Below are positions 47,991 through 57,857 of a stretch of DNA of 64,000 nucleotides, one piece after another. The stretch lies in the NCBI GenBank assembly GCA_028283745.1, contig JAPWJZ010000010.1:62001-126000 (forward strand), given 5' to 3'. Under the pieces are notes generated by a model. It was not told the DNA's origin and did not search any database. It worked only from the letters and a program-made list of their open reading frames with translations. Each line of letters starts with the position of its first letter. Position 1 is the stretch's first letter. This stretch comes from Micavibrio sp. (GTDB lineage: Bacteria > Pseudomonadota > Alphaproteobacteria > Micavibrionales > UBA2020). Position numbers and translations under genes: made by a program.

Positions 47991-50165
47991 ATGGACGACG
48001 CGATTAGTGGCTTAATTTCCGACCTGCGCCGGCAGGCATTCCCGCTCAAGGATACGCCTGAGTTCTGCATCCCCGAGCCGTTCGTGAAGCAACTGCTGCG
48101 CGCCGCCGGTGTACGTACACCAATTGGCGCCTTGGTCGGTCCGGCCGGCGTCGTCACCGCCGCCGAGACCATGCAGGCTCCCTTCGTTCTGAAGGCCTGG
48201 GGGCCGGGTATTGTCCACAAGAGCGAACTGGGAGCAGTCAAGGTCGGCGTGGGGCGCGAGGAACTCGATACCGCCGGCGCAGCCATGTTGAAGACGGTCG
48301 CCGGGTTCGGGATCGAAGGTGCGCAGCTCTACGTGGAGGAAATGGCGGAACCGGCCACCGAAATACTGTTCGGCATGATCTCCCGTCCGCCCTTCGGGAC
48401 GCTGGCCATATTGGGAATGGGCGGCACCAAGGCGGAGCTATTCGGCGCGCCGGTGGTCCGGCTGTGCCCTCTGTCGGCAGAGACCATCGGCGAGATGGTC
48501 GACACGTTCAACGGCGCCGCGCTCCTAAAAGGCTATCGTGGGGCGCCGGCCGCGGATCGCGACGCGCTGATCGCCACCATCCTCGCCCTTGCGGGGAAGG
48601 ATGGAATGGTGCAGCAGTTGGGCCCCGACTTCGCCGAATTCGAGTGCAACCCTTTGTTCGTTGGGCCATCCGGCGTGATTGCGGCCGACGCGCGACTCAT
48701 CCTGAACCCGGAAAAGAAAGGCGAAGCGCCGCAGCGCGCTCCGTTCGACGCCACCGCATTCTATACCCCAAAATCCGTAGCAGTGGTCGGCGCATCGACA
48801 AACCGCAAGACCGCCTGGGGCAATCGCACACTGGCGCGCTACCGCGCACTGGGCTGGACCGAAAATCTCTATGCGGTGCATCCGACGGCGGAAGAAATTG
48901 ACGGTGTGCCCACATACAAGACGCTGGGCGACATCCCGGGCGGGGTGGACTATGCCGAGCTCAGTGTGGCGGCCAATCTGGCGCCCGATGTTCTAAAGGC
49001 CGCGCGAGGTAACGTGAAGACTGCCACAGTTACCGCTGCGGGCTTTTCCGAAGTAGGCGACGCAGGCAATTCGCTGGAAGCCAGCCTGATCGCCTCGGCG
49101 GCGGAAGGCGGCGTGCGGTTCATTGGTCCCAACTGCATGGGCGTATATTCGCCCGGTGGCCGCCAAGCGTTCAGTGGCGCGACCTCGACCGAGACTGGCC
49201 ATATCAGCGCCGTCCTGCAAAGCGGCGGCCTCGCCACTGACCTCATCCAAACTGCCGCCGCGCAAGGGGTCCGCTTCAACAGCGTGGTGTCGGCCGGCAA
49301 TACTGCAGACGTTCGCCTCAGTGACCTCGTCCGCTATCTGGCACAGGACGATGCGACCCAGACGATCGGCATCCATATCGAGGGTGGCGCGGACATCGCG
49401 CTGATCGAAGCACTGCGGGATCTCGACGGACGCAAGCCGGTAGTCATCCTTCTTCCTGGCCTCAGTGCCACGGGCGGCCGCGTCGCCGCCTCCCATACCG
49501 GATCGATGACCAGCGAGCGGCGTGGTTGGGAGGCCTTGGTGGCGGCGACCGGCGTTACCGTTACCGAGACTTTCGAGGAGTTCCTGGCAGCCCTCGTCTA
49601 CCTCGATAAATATCGCGATCAGCGCGGCGGTGCCGATGAGTCGGTGCTCATCATGGGTCTGGGCGGCGGATCATCGGTGCTCGCTGCCGATGCATGCGAT
49701 GCACAGGGCCTGAGTGTGCCGATCCTCGCTGAAAATCTTCAGGCCAGGCTGGGCGACAAGAAGGGTGGAATTTCGATCAATCCCCTCGACGTCCGCCTCG
49801 GCCCGGCAGGCCCGCCAGCCGCCGCGCGCGAGATACTCGATCTGGTCCTACCGGTTCAGCCCTTCGCCGATACCATCATCCACGTGAATGCGATGAACTA
49901 CGCCAACTCGGTCGTGCCAGGGCGTTTGGCCGGCATCGATCATTTCATCGGACTGCTCGAAAACCTGACGAAGGGCACCGCCCCCCACACACGCATTGCT
50001 ATCGTCGTGCGCAATCTGGGTCATGCCCCCGGAGAATATCGCGACCTTATCCGGAATTTCATCGCAAGCGCCACGATCCCCGTGTTCGAGCGATTTTCCG
50101 ATGCAGCGGCAGCCATAGCTGCAGCACAGCGGTTCGACCGCCATCGCGAAGCGCGAAAGGCATGA
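47991..50165 (+). CDS. acetate--CoA ligase family protein (ADP-forming, fused ATP-grasp and CoA-binding domains)
   Basis: APFVLKAWGPGIVHKSELGAVKVGV...ECNPLFVG...PKSVAVVGAS...GGVRFIGPNCMGVYSPGG. Confidence 0.9.
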   Translation: MDDAISGLISDLRRQAFPLKDTPEFCIPEPFVKQLLRAAGVRTPIGALVGPAGVVTAAETMQAPFVLKAWGPGIVHKSELGAVKVGVGREELDTAGAAMLKTVAGFGIEGAQLYVEEMAEPATEILFGMISRPPFGTLAILGMGGTKAELFGAPVVRLCPLSAETIGEMVDTFNGAALLKGYRGAPAADRDALIATILALAGKDGMVQQLGPDFAEFECNPLFVGPSGVIAADARLILNPEKKGEAPQRAPFDATAFYTPKSVAVVGASTNRKTAWGNRTLARYRALGWTENLYAVHPTAEEIDGVPTYKTLGDIPGGVDYAELSVAANLAPDVLKAARGNVKTATVTAAGFSEVGDAGNSLEASLIASAAEGGVRFIGPNCMGVYSPGGRQAFSGATSTETGHISAVLQSGGLATDLIQTAAAQGVRFNSVVSAGNTADVRLSDLVRYLAQDDATQTIGIHIEGGADIALIEALRDLDGRKPVVILLPGLSATGGRVAASHTGSMTSERRGWEALVAATGVTVTETFEEFLAALVYLDKYRDQRGGADESVLIMGLGGGSSVLAADACDAQGLSVPILAENLQARLGDKKGGISINPLDVRLGPAGPPAAAREILDLVLPVQPFADTIIHVNAMNYANSVVPGRLAGIDHFIGLLENLTKGTAPHTRIAIVVRNLGHAPGEYRDLIRNFIASATIPVFERFSDAAAAIAAAQRFDRHREARKA

Positions 50166-50245
50166 AGCGCCGAAGCGCCGAAGCGCTCGGCTTGCGTGAG
50201 ATTTAACGTGCCGAACGCCAAGGCTGATTTGATACCCTCATAAAC

Positions 50246-50278
50246 GACAAGGGCCGCAGCAGCGCTGCGGCCCTTGTC
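50246..50278. terminator. perfect 15-bp stem hairpin between convergent genes
   Basis: GACAAGGGCCGCAGC-agc-GCTGCGGCCCTTGTC; no T-tract. Confidence 0.55.
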
Positions 50279-50319
50279 ATATGGCGGCGACCCAACCCCG
50301 GGCGATGCCCGGACGTTGT

Positions 50320-51699
50320 TTATCCAGCCATTGCCGTTGCCCGACGCATCGGAGCCTGCGCAAGGCGGAACAATATGGCAGCCGCGATACTGAAGATGAC
50401 GAGCGTGACACTGATCGAAAGGCCGACCTTCTTTTCGTCTTGGAAAACATAATCGGTGAAACATGCGACGATCGAAGGGCCAAACGTTGCACCGCAAAAG
50501 ACCGTACAAATCCCGTAAACTGCAGTAATCCGACCACGCAGGTTGCTAGGGATCACAAGTTGCAAACCGGCGGTAGCCACGGCGGAGAAATTGGCCGCAA
50601 ACTTCGCCGGCGCCAGCAAGATCAGATATAACAGAGGCGAGCCGGCAAAAATCGTCGCGACTCCGGATGCCCCGGTGATGACCGATATCGCCAGATAATA
50701 GCGTGCCTGCGCATCCAGATGGCCTTTGTTATAGAGACGATCGACGAAGACACCGCTGGTCAAGGTGCCGATTATTCCTATGATCGCCACATAGGGACCA
50801 AGTATCAGGCCCACATCGCCAGGGGTCCAGCCCCAGTTCCTCTGCAACTGAGCGGGTACCCAGGACATCGCGGCATAGCCCGTCACCGCAAGGCACGAAA
50901 AACCACCGATATAGCAGCTGAAGAAGCGCGGATGTGCGCCTATGAACGCCCACACTTCGCTCCAACGCGGCTTCTGCGCGACACTGTCCAGGGCCGTCGC
51001 CCGTCGAGCGGGTTCCGGTATCAGGAAGATCGTGAACGCCAGAAACAAGCCGGGAAAGCCGGTGACGATAAATGCGACCTTCCAAGGGGCCATAAAGCCG
51101 AGCAACGGTAGCGTCAGCCCGCCCCCCGCCCAGTGGAGCACTGCACCGCCGACCATGAAGGCACCAGCGGACCCGATAAGCGACCCTACCCCCACCACCG
51201 AAAAGGCGAAAGCCAGCCGCCGTTTGGGAAACAGGTCGGTTAACATCGAAGCAATGGCTGGGTTCAGCGCCGCTTCTCCCAGTCCGACACCCAGTCGTGC
51301 CGCAAGCAGGGTAGAGAATGAGCCGGAAAGTCCACATGCACACGCGGCCAGCGCCCAAAGGAACACACCGAAAAAAATCGTGCCGCGCCGGGAATAGCGA
51401 TCGACGGCGTAGCCAAAGGGCAGCGCAGCGAGCGTATAGACGATGCTGAATGCAGCGCCCTGTAACAGACCAATCTGGGAATCATTGACCGCAAAGTCCG
51501 CCTTGATCATTCCCACCATCAAAGAAACGATCTGACGATCCAGAAAGGCGAGGAAGGACAGCGTCAGCAGGATCGCGACCGCCAACCAGGCGACGGCTGC
51601 ATTGGGAAAGGGAGATTCGAGGCACGGGGCGGCAGTCGTCTCACTTCCGGCAATCCCAGTAGGCTTGGCGGTTCGATCAATTGACATATCGAGACTCAT
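50320..51699 (-). CDS. MFS transporter (spinster-like)
   Basis: About 12 hydrophobic segments; FLDRQIVSLMVGMIKADFAVNDSQIGLLQGAAFSIVYTLAALPFGYAVDRYSRR. Confidence 0.92.
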   Translation of the reverse strand: MSLDMSIDRTAKPTGIAGSETTAAPCLESPFPNAAVAWLAVAILLTLSFLAFLDRQIVSLMVGMIKADFAVNDSQIGLLQGAAFSIVYTLAALPFGYAVDRYSRRGTIFFGVFLWALAACACGLSGSFSTLLAARLGVGLGEAALNPAIASMLTDLFPKRRLAFAFSVVGVGSLIGSAGAFMVGGAVLHWAGGGLTLPLLGFMAPWKVAFIVTGFPGLFLAFTIFLIPEPARRATALDSVAQKPRWSEVWAFIGAHPRFFSCYIGGFSCLAVTGYAAMSWVPAQLQRNWGWTPGDVGLILGPYVAIIGIIGTLTSGVFVDRLYNKGHLDAQARYYLAISVITGASGVATIFAGSPLLYLILLAPAKFAANFSAVATAGLQLVIPSNLRGRITAVYGICTVFCGATFGPSIVACFTDYVFQDEKKVGLSISVTLVIFSIAAAILFRLAQAPMRRATAMAG

Positions 51700-52195
51700 G
51701 ACAGCGCGACTTTCATAGGAAATATTACGTGTACGTTAGTGGCCGAACGCTGAGGCAATGTAACCATCATGCATCTTCTGAACAGCGCGGTTATCATGAC
51801 GGCCGCCAGACTGACTAGAAAGCAGACATAGCCGGGAATTCGATCGGTTCGATATGGTGCCCGATCGTCCTATCACGCCGTACCCGGTTCGCAACCGGCA
51901 TTGACCGACTGGGGTGCGACGATTGCCGCCATGTCTAAACGGCCTCCAACGCTATGCGATAGAGACCGCTAAGATTGATATCGACTATTCTATCGGCAAA
52001 ACCGAGGACGAATTTCAGCGGGTCCGCAACATTCAGGATACCACCACGTCGATTTTGCTGCTTCTCCGGGTGCCGATTGCCGAAATGTGGAAAAATGCCT
52101 TTCTACCATCAAGCTGCCATAACGCGGCTCTCATACTGATCGCCTCGACACAGATAAGGCAGCCGCTGATACCGCTGAAGCTGAATCGGCGATGA

Positions 52196-53378
52196 TTAGA
52201 GAATCGCCAGATCGACCTCGCGTATGTCCTCGGCGGTAACGTTGGCGGTCGGCGTGAAGTCGTCGGGGATGTTGAATGCACGACGGCCGTTGGTGTCGGC
52301 AATCTTGCGCCGAACACGAATGTCAATGTCCTCGCGCTCCATCAGTGCGGTGTGCGCCAGCGGATCGGAGCCATTGTCATTGTGACACATGTCGGTGCCC
52401 ATCATGATATTGTCTTCGCCCAGGATGGAGACGAGATACGGAATATCTTCATCAGTTTCAGCCGCGACGAACATATTGCGCTTCCGCATCTCTTCCTTGG
52501 GGTCCATCTCGACGATCTGCCGGGTCGGCCCTTTGGGCGTCAGCAAAAAGGACTCCGCGCGCTGCGCTGCACGCATCCGCTGAAAGTGATGGAAAGCGAA
52601 GGGCACCCAGGACGCACCCGATTCGACAAAGGCGAACCGCAGCTTGGGAAAGCGCTCGTAAAGGTCCGATTCCAAAACTGCGTAGAAGGCCTTCATCACC
52701 GTGGCGGCATAATGAAGGTTGTGTGCCATAGAGACCTTGTAGCTCGAGATGCCCAACCCCTCGATATGCTCGCGCGCTGCACCCTGATGGACGACAATGG
52801 TCAGATCCAGTTCCTCTGCCCGCTTGTAGAGCGGATAGAAATAGGGGTCGGACAGGAAGAAACCGTGATCGACGCCCTTGAGCATGATGCCAGTCGCGCC
52901 GTTGGCTGCCCCCGAACTCCAGCTCCTCGATCGCCTTTTCCATCGTACCGGTGGGGCAGACGAGTACCCAGCGCAGGCGATCGGTATACCCTTTGGTGGC
53001 TGCAGCCATCCAGCGGTTCCAGCTGCGCATCACCGCGACTTCGGCGTGCGGGTTTTCCAGTTCCGCGGCAATGAAATTAGTGGAGATCACGATCTGGACA
53101 TCGATGCCCAGCGCATCCATCTTGCGAATGCGTACGGCGGGATCGGTCAGGTGGCTAACCTCGCTGCTATATTCCGCACCATAGCCGCCTGGGCGGCCAT
53201 CTGTCGGAAAGCGGCGAGCGAAACTTTCACCGATCAGATACATCTGTTTTGGCGGAAGCCCCGGAACGGAGGCCGGCGATTCAACCACCACAGGACGATA
53301 CTGGCGCTCCGAGGGATCCATGTAATCCCAGCTCGCTTCGCAATCGATGATGTGCGTGTCGGTATCGATATAGCCCAT
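52196..53378 (-). pseudogene. amidohydrolase family (ACMSD-like) gene interrupted by a +1 frameshift
   Basis: N-terminal part (MGYIDTDTHIIDCEASWDYMDPSERQYRP...EELEFG) and C-terminal part (MLKGVDHGFFLSDPYFYPLYKRAEELDLTIVVHQG...MMGTDMCHNDN) join if one base of the C5 run at 52909-52913 is removed. Confidence 0.8.
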
Positions 53379-53489
53379 TTTCTTCTCCTTCGGACCATTC
53401 TATCGGCTGGCTGGAGCGGCCTCCGCCCTACCTCTGCCCCCTTGACGTCGGTGCGTGGCACCAATGTCGAGACCAGCCGACGAACGTAA

Positions 53490-54593
53490 TTATAGTGCGA
53501 CGTTGTATGCCTTGGCCGCATTGCCCCAGGTAATGTCGTAAGTGTCCTTTTCGGAAATGCCCGCGAAATCCTTCTCGACTACGTCCTGCGACACCGGCCA
53601 CGTCGAATCGCCATGTGGATAGTCGCTGGCCCACATGAAATTGGTATATCCCGCTAGAACATTGCCGCGCACGCCGGAATCCTGCTGGAACGTCGCGAAG
53701 ATGTTCTCCCGTATATATTCGCTTGGCGGACGCTTGAGCGGCGACTGGTGGCGCAACCAAGCAAAGTCGTGATTGGTCGCGAAACCGAGCATCCAGCCAA
53801 CGCCGGATTCAACGGTTATCACTTTCAGATTTGGGAACCGGTCGAATACGCCGCCCTCGATCATTTGAGTGAGCGCTTCCTGCAGTTCGATTACATACTG
53901 CAGTCGGAAGTAAAGCGGCTGCGCTGTAAGAACGTCGCGCATTAGACGACGCGGCCCCGTACCGGTCAACACGTGCATCGACAGTGGGATGTTCATTTCG
54001 GACGCTGCAGCCCAGAAGGGATCGTAGATATCGCTGGTATACGGCCTATCTAACGGCGGCGAACTGGAGATCATCACGCCCCGGTGCCCCATCTTAACGC
54101 AGCGCTCCAGTTCCTTGACAGCAGCGGGGATGTCGTCGGTTTCGATCATGGCGGCCGAGAGCAGCCGGTCGGGCGAATGCGAGACATATTCGCCCATGCG
54201 GTCATTATGCGCCTTGAACAGAATGCTGCGCAGTTCGGGACTTTCGATCGTGTAGGCACGCAATCCGATGGTTGGGTACAGCACCTCTGCACTTACCCCG
54301 TCTTTGTCCATGTCCACCAGACGCTGGACGGGATCGAACGCACCGCCGGGCGTCTCCCAGTACTCGCCGGAATCGCGACCTGCCTGGCCGACCGCATTGG
54401 GAATATGACCCTTCGCCACCAAATTCTTGAACCCTGGGAAATTGAGGATCATCATCTTGCCGTCGGCATTCTTCTCAATACGCGGCACCTGATCACGATA
54501 TTGGCGATCTACGCGCCCCGACCACCAATCCGGCGTTTCGATGATATGAGAGTCGGCTGATATCAATTTACGGGCTGCCATATCCATCCTCAA
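53490..54593 (-). CDS. amidohydrolase family protein (ACMSD-like)
   Basis: LISADSHIIETPDWWSGRV...VESGVGWM...FMWASDYPHGDSTWP. Confidence 0.9.
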   Translation of the reverse strand: MRMDMAARKLISADSHIIETPDWWSGRVDRQYRDQVPRIEKNADGKMMILNFPGFKNLVAKGHIPNAVGQAGRDSGEYWETPGGAFDPVQRLVDMDKDGVSAEVLYPTIGLRAYTIESPELRSILFKAHNDRMGEYVSHSPDRLLSAAMIETDDIPAAVKELERCVKMGHRGVMISSSPPLDRPYTSDIYDPFWAAASEMNIPLSMHVLTGTGPRRLMRDVLTAQPLYFRLQYVIELQEALTQMIEGGVFDRFPNLKVITVESGVGWMLGFATNHDFAWLRHQSPLKRPPSEYIRENIFATFQQDSGVRGNVLAGYTNFMWASDYPHGDSTWPVSQDVVEKDFAGISEKDTYDITWGNAAKAYNVAL

Positions 54594-54613
54594 AATTTAT
54601 GCTGTAAAAATTA

Positions 54614-54623
54614 TTGTATACAA
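54614..54623. promoter_or_regulatory. candidate GntR operator TTGTATACAA
   Basis: Palindrome about 21 bp upstream of the amidohydrolase start (minus strand). Confidence 0.6.
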
Positions 54624-54773
54624 GTATGGCTCCGTTGAAAATGGCTAAATTCGGCGGTTTCGAAGCCATTTCAGTCCGACAGTTAGGGTGTTTTTGCCAT
54701 TTCAGGTCCACTGATCGGGTTGACGGGCATATTTTGGTCCGACAATAACCTTCGCAGGATTGGATGGGTTACG

Positions 54774-55904
54774 ATGACCACTGTTTCGAACGACCCCATG
54801 CTTGTGCACGTGCGCGCCGGTGCCCCGGTGATTCCTTTTCCCCCAACTGCATCATTGCGCCACGAAGCCGAGGCGTTCCCGCTGGATTGGGGACGGATTG
54901 CTGGTCACCTTGCGCTTCAGGGATTCTTTGTCGACAAATCGGTCCCGCCACGGCAGTTTTCCGGTGGCCTCGCCAACCTCAATTATCTGTTGCGCGTGAA
55001 CGACGACTGGATGGTTTTGCGTCGTCCGCCTTCGGGACCGCTCCCGCCGGGGGCAAACGACATGCGACGCGAACATCGCATCTTGTCCCAACTGGGGAAG
55101 GTACTTCCGCTTGCTCCACGCAGCCACATGTTATGCGAAGATGTGTCCATAGCCGGCGCGCCCTTCCAACTGCTCGAATTCCGCGAGGGTCTGGCGATCA
55201 GAGGGGATGTCGTCGATCCGCTTCCGGACACGCCGGAAACGGGGCGTGCGCTTTCCGCCATGCTGATCGATACGCTGGCAACTGTGCATGATGTCGATGT
55301 CAATGCGATCGGGCTAGGTCAGCTCGGCCGCCCCGAGGGCTTTTTCGCACGCACGGCGAAAGGCTGGGCCGATCGGGGCTTGCTGATCTGCGATGGAGCG
55401 ATGTCTCCCGCAGCGCAGGCAGTAGCAGACTGGCTAAGCGCCGTTCCAACGATGGCTGAAGGAAAGCCGGTCCTGCTCCACAACGACTTCAAGCTCGACA
55501 ACATATTGGTGGAGGCCGACACTCTCACCCCGCTCGCGATCTTCGACTGGGACATGAGCACGCGCGGCGACCCGTTGTTCGATCTGGCTACGCTGCTCAG
55601 CTACTGGACGGAACCAGAAGATCCCGATTGCATGCGAAGGCTCGCTCAGATGCCTACCGCCCAGCCCGGCTTCTATTCACGCGAGCAGGTCGCGGTCGCC
55701 TATGCCGATGCGACGGGTCGCTCGATTGTCGATCTCAAACCCTTCCGCGTCCTGACCATGTTCAAGCTGGGCGTCGTCTTCCACCAGTTGCACCGCCGTG
55801 CCCTTACCGGCGACGCAGTCGATTCCCGTTACGCCACTTTCGGCACTTTGGCGGAGGAACTGTTCGAGTTCACGCTCGACATCGTGGCCGACAAGGTTTT
55901 TTGA
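54774..55904 (+). CDS. phosphotransferase (APH) family protein
   Basis: FSGGLANLNYLLRVNDDWMVLRRPPSGPLPPGANDMRREHRIL...LLHNDFKLDNILV...FDWDMSTRGDPLFDLA. Confidence 0.9.
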   Translation: MTTVSNDPMLVHVRAGAPVIPFPPTASLRHEAEAFPLDWGRIAGHLALQGFFVDKSVPPRQFSGGLANLNYLLRVNDDWMVLRRPPSGPLPPGANDMRREHRILSQLGKVLPLAPRSHMLCEDVSIAGAPFQLLEFREGLAIRGDVVDPLPDTPETGRALSAMLIDTLATVHDVDVNAIGLGQLGRPEGFFARTAKGWADRGLLICDGAMSPAAQAVADWLSAVPTMAEGKPVLLHNDFKLDNILVEADTLTPLAIFDWDMSTRGDPLFDLATLLSYWTEPEDPDCMRRLAQMPTAQPGFYSREQVAVAYADATGRSIVDLKPFRVLTMFKLGVVFHQLHRRALTGDAVDSRYATFGTLAEELFEFTLDIVADKVF

Positions 55905-55917
55905 AGGTTACAATCGC

Positions 55918-57090
55918 ATGGATTTCTCCATCCCCGACGACCTTATTGCCCTGCGAGATCGCACTCGAGCCTTCGTCCGCGACGTGGTCATTCCGTTCGA
56001 GCACGATCCGCGCCGCGGCGCTCACGGGCCGCAGGAAGCTCTACGCACCGACCTCGTCAACAAGGCGCGTGAAGCCGGACTGCTGAGCCCGCATGTATCG
56101 AAGACATGGGGAGGCCTTGGTCTGTCGCACGTCGAAAAGGCAGTCGTGTTCGAAGTGGCGGGTTATTCGATGCTAGGCCCTGTTGCGCTCAACATCGCCG
56201 CGCCCGACGAGGGTAATATGCACCTGCTCGAAATGGTGGCTAGCGAAGCGCAGAAGCAGCGCTGGCTCGATCCCATGAGCGCAGGAACCGCCCGCTCCTG
56301 CTTCCTGATGACGGAGCCACATCCCGGCGCCGGGTCGGACCCGGCGCTGATGAAGACGGTGGCGGTTAAGGACGGCGACGACTTCGTCATCAACGGCCGC
56401 AAATGGCTCATCACCGGGGCGGATGGCGCTGCGTTCGCCATCATCATGGCGCGCACGATCGTCTCTGGGGAAGATGTCGGTGCGACGATGTTCCTGACCG
56501 ATCTGCCGGTGAAAGGCTTCAGTGTCGTTCGCGATCTCGACACGATGGACTCATCGTTCACCGGAGGCCATTCCGAGATAGATTTGAAGGATGTCCGGAT
56601 CCCCGCCAGCGATGTGCTCGGTGAGGTCGGGCAGGGTTTCCGCAATGCACAGGTACGCTTGGTCCCTGCCCGCCTGACCCATTGCATGCGTTGGCTCGGC
56701 GCAGCGCAACGCGCGCATGACATCGCCAGCGACTATGCGCGTCGCCGCGAAGCGTTCGGCAAGCCGCTGATCGCGCATGAAGGCATCGGCTTCCAGCTTG
56801 CAGACAACGAGATCGATCTTCACACGACCCGTCTCGGAATATGGCACACGGCCTGGCTGCTCGACCAAGGCGAGCGCGCAAGTGCGGAAAGCAGCATGAT
56901 CAAGGTTCACGCATCAGAAGCGGTGTGGCGCGTGGTCGATCGCTGCGTTCAGATCCTTGGTGGCATGGGCGTAACCCGCGATACGGAAATTGAACGTATT
57001 TTCCGCGATATCCGCGCCTTCCGCATCTATGACGGCCCATCTGAGGTGCATCGTTGGAGCATTTCGCGCAAACTGGCGAAGGTGGGCTGA
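55918..57090 (+). CDS. acyl-CoA dehydrogenase family protein
   Basis: FLMTEPHPGAGSDPALMKTVA...INGRKWLITGADGA...LGGMGVTRDTEIERIFRDIRAFRIYDGPSEVHRWSI. Confidence 0.93.
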   Translation: MDFSIPDDLIALRDRTRAFVRDVVIPFEHDPRRGAHGPQEALRTDLVNKAREAGLLSPHVSKTWGGLGLSHVEKAVVFEVAGYSMLGPVALNIAAPDEGNMHLLEMVASEAQKQRWLDPMSAGTARSCFLMTEPHPGAGSDPALMKTVAVKDGDDFVINGRKWLITGADGAAFAIIMARTIVSGEDVGATMFLTDLPVKGFSVVRDLDTMDSSFTGGHSEIDLKDVRIPASDVLGEVGQGFRNAQVRLVPARLTHCMRWLGAAQRAHDIASDYARRREAFGKPLIAHEGIGFQLADNEIDLHTTRLGIWHTAWLLDQGERASAESSMIKVHASEAVWRVVDRCVQILGGMGVTRDTEIERIFRDIRAFRIYDGPSEVHRWSISRKLAKVG

Positions 57091-57857
57091 TGTCGACACC
57101 CGACTATGGCCTTTCCGGCAAGATCGTGATCGTTACAGGCGGGGGCCGAGGCTTGGGCCTCGCCCTCTCTCGCGGCTTTGCTGCCGCAGGCGCCAAGGTC
57201 GCGATTGTGGGCCGCACGATGGAGACACTGGAGGCGGCGGCCGAAGGCATTCGCGCTGCGGGCGGCACCGCCCAGGCCTTCACCGCGGATGTTGCCAGCG
57301 AGGACAGCATCGCCGCCCTATGCAGCGACGTGCTGGCGCTTTGGGGAAAGATCGACGTGCTGGTCAACAATGCGGGCATCAATCCATGGTACAAGCGGCC
57401 CGAGGACACCGAATTGTCCGAATGGCAGCAGATCATCGACGTCAACCTGACCGGGGTTTTCCTCGCCTGCAAACATGCGGGTCGCGCGATGATCGCAGCG
57501 GGCGAAGGCGCCATCATCAACATCACCTCGGTCGGCGGTCGCGTAGCGCTGGCCCGCACCACGTCCTATTGCGCGGCCAAGGGCGGCGTCGAACTGCTGA
57601 CCAAGCAACTGGCGTTCGACTGGGCGGCGAAGGGCATCCGCGTCAATGCTGTCGCGCCAGGCTACTTCGAAACCGACCTGACGGAAGGTCTGCGCAATCA
57701 TCCAGGCCTCAGCAGCCAAGTCACCGGGCGCACGCCGATGGGGCGCTTCGGCCATCCGGATGAATTGATCGGCGCCTGTCTGTTCTTGGCGTCACCAGCC
57801 TCGAGCTATGTCACCGGACATTCGCTCGCCGTCGATGGCGGGTGGACCGCGGCATGA
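57090..57857 (+). CDS. SDR-family oxidoreductase
   Basis: KIVIVTGGGRGLGLALSRGFAAAGAKVAIVGR; NNAGIN; YCAAK; GGWTAA C-terminus. Confidence 0.93.
   Translation: MSTPDYGLSGKIVIVTGGGRGLGLALSRGFAAAGAKVAIVGRTMETLEAAAEGIRAAGGTAQAFTADVASEDSIAALCSDVLALWGKIDVLVNNAGINPWYKRPEDTELSEWQQIIDVNLTGVFLACKHAGRAMIAAGEGAIINITSVGGRVALARTTSYCAAKGGVELLTKQLAFDWAAKGIRVNAVAPGYFETDLTEGLRNHPGLSSQVTGRTPMGRFGHPDELIGACLFLASPASSYVTGHSLAVDGGWTAA

Noticed and set aside
50164-50186. Short tandem repeat (gaagcgcc x3)
   Set aside because: Only about 23 bp, at the 3' end of a CDS; likely incidental.
51914-52195. 93-aa plus-strand ORF between the MFS and amidohydrolase genes
   Set aside because: No family resemblance, no clear ribosome site; probably intergenic.
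52984-52989. Other GTATAC hexamers (35659, 37778, 52984, 54037) as extra GntR sites
   Set aside because: Lack the flanking TT/AA of TTGTATACAA and lie inside coding regions.
54637-54710. AAATGGCT/AGCCATTT inverted repeat and repeated GCCATTTCAG as possible IS ends
   Set aside because: Short, imperfect, and no transposase or target duplication nearby.
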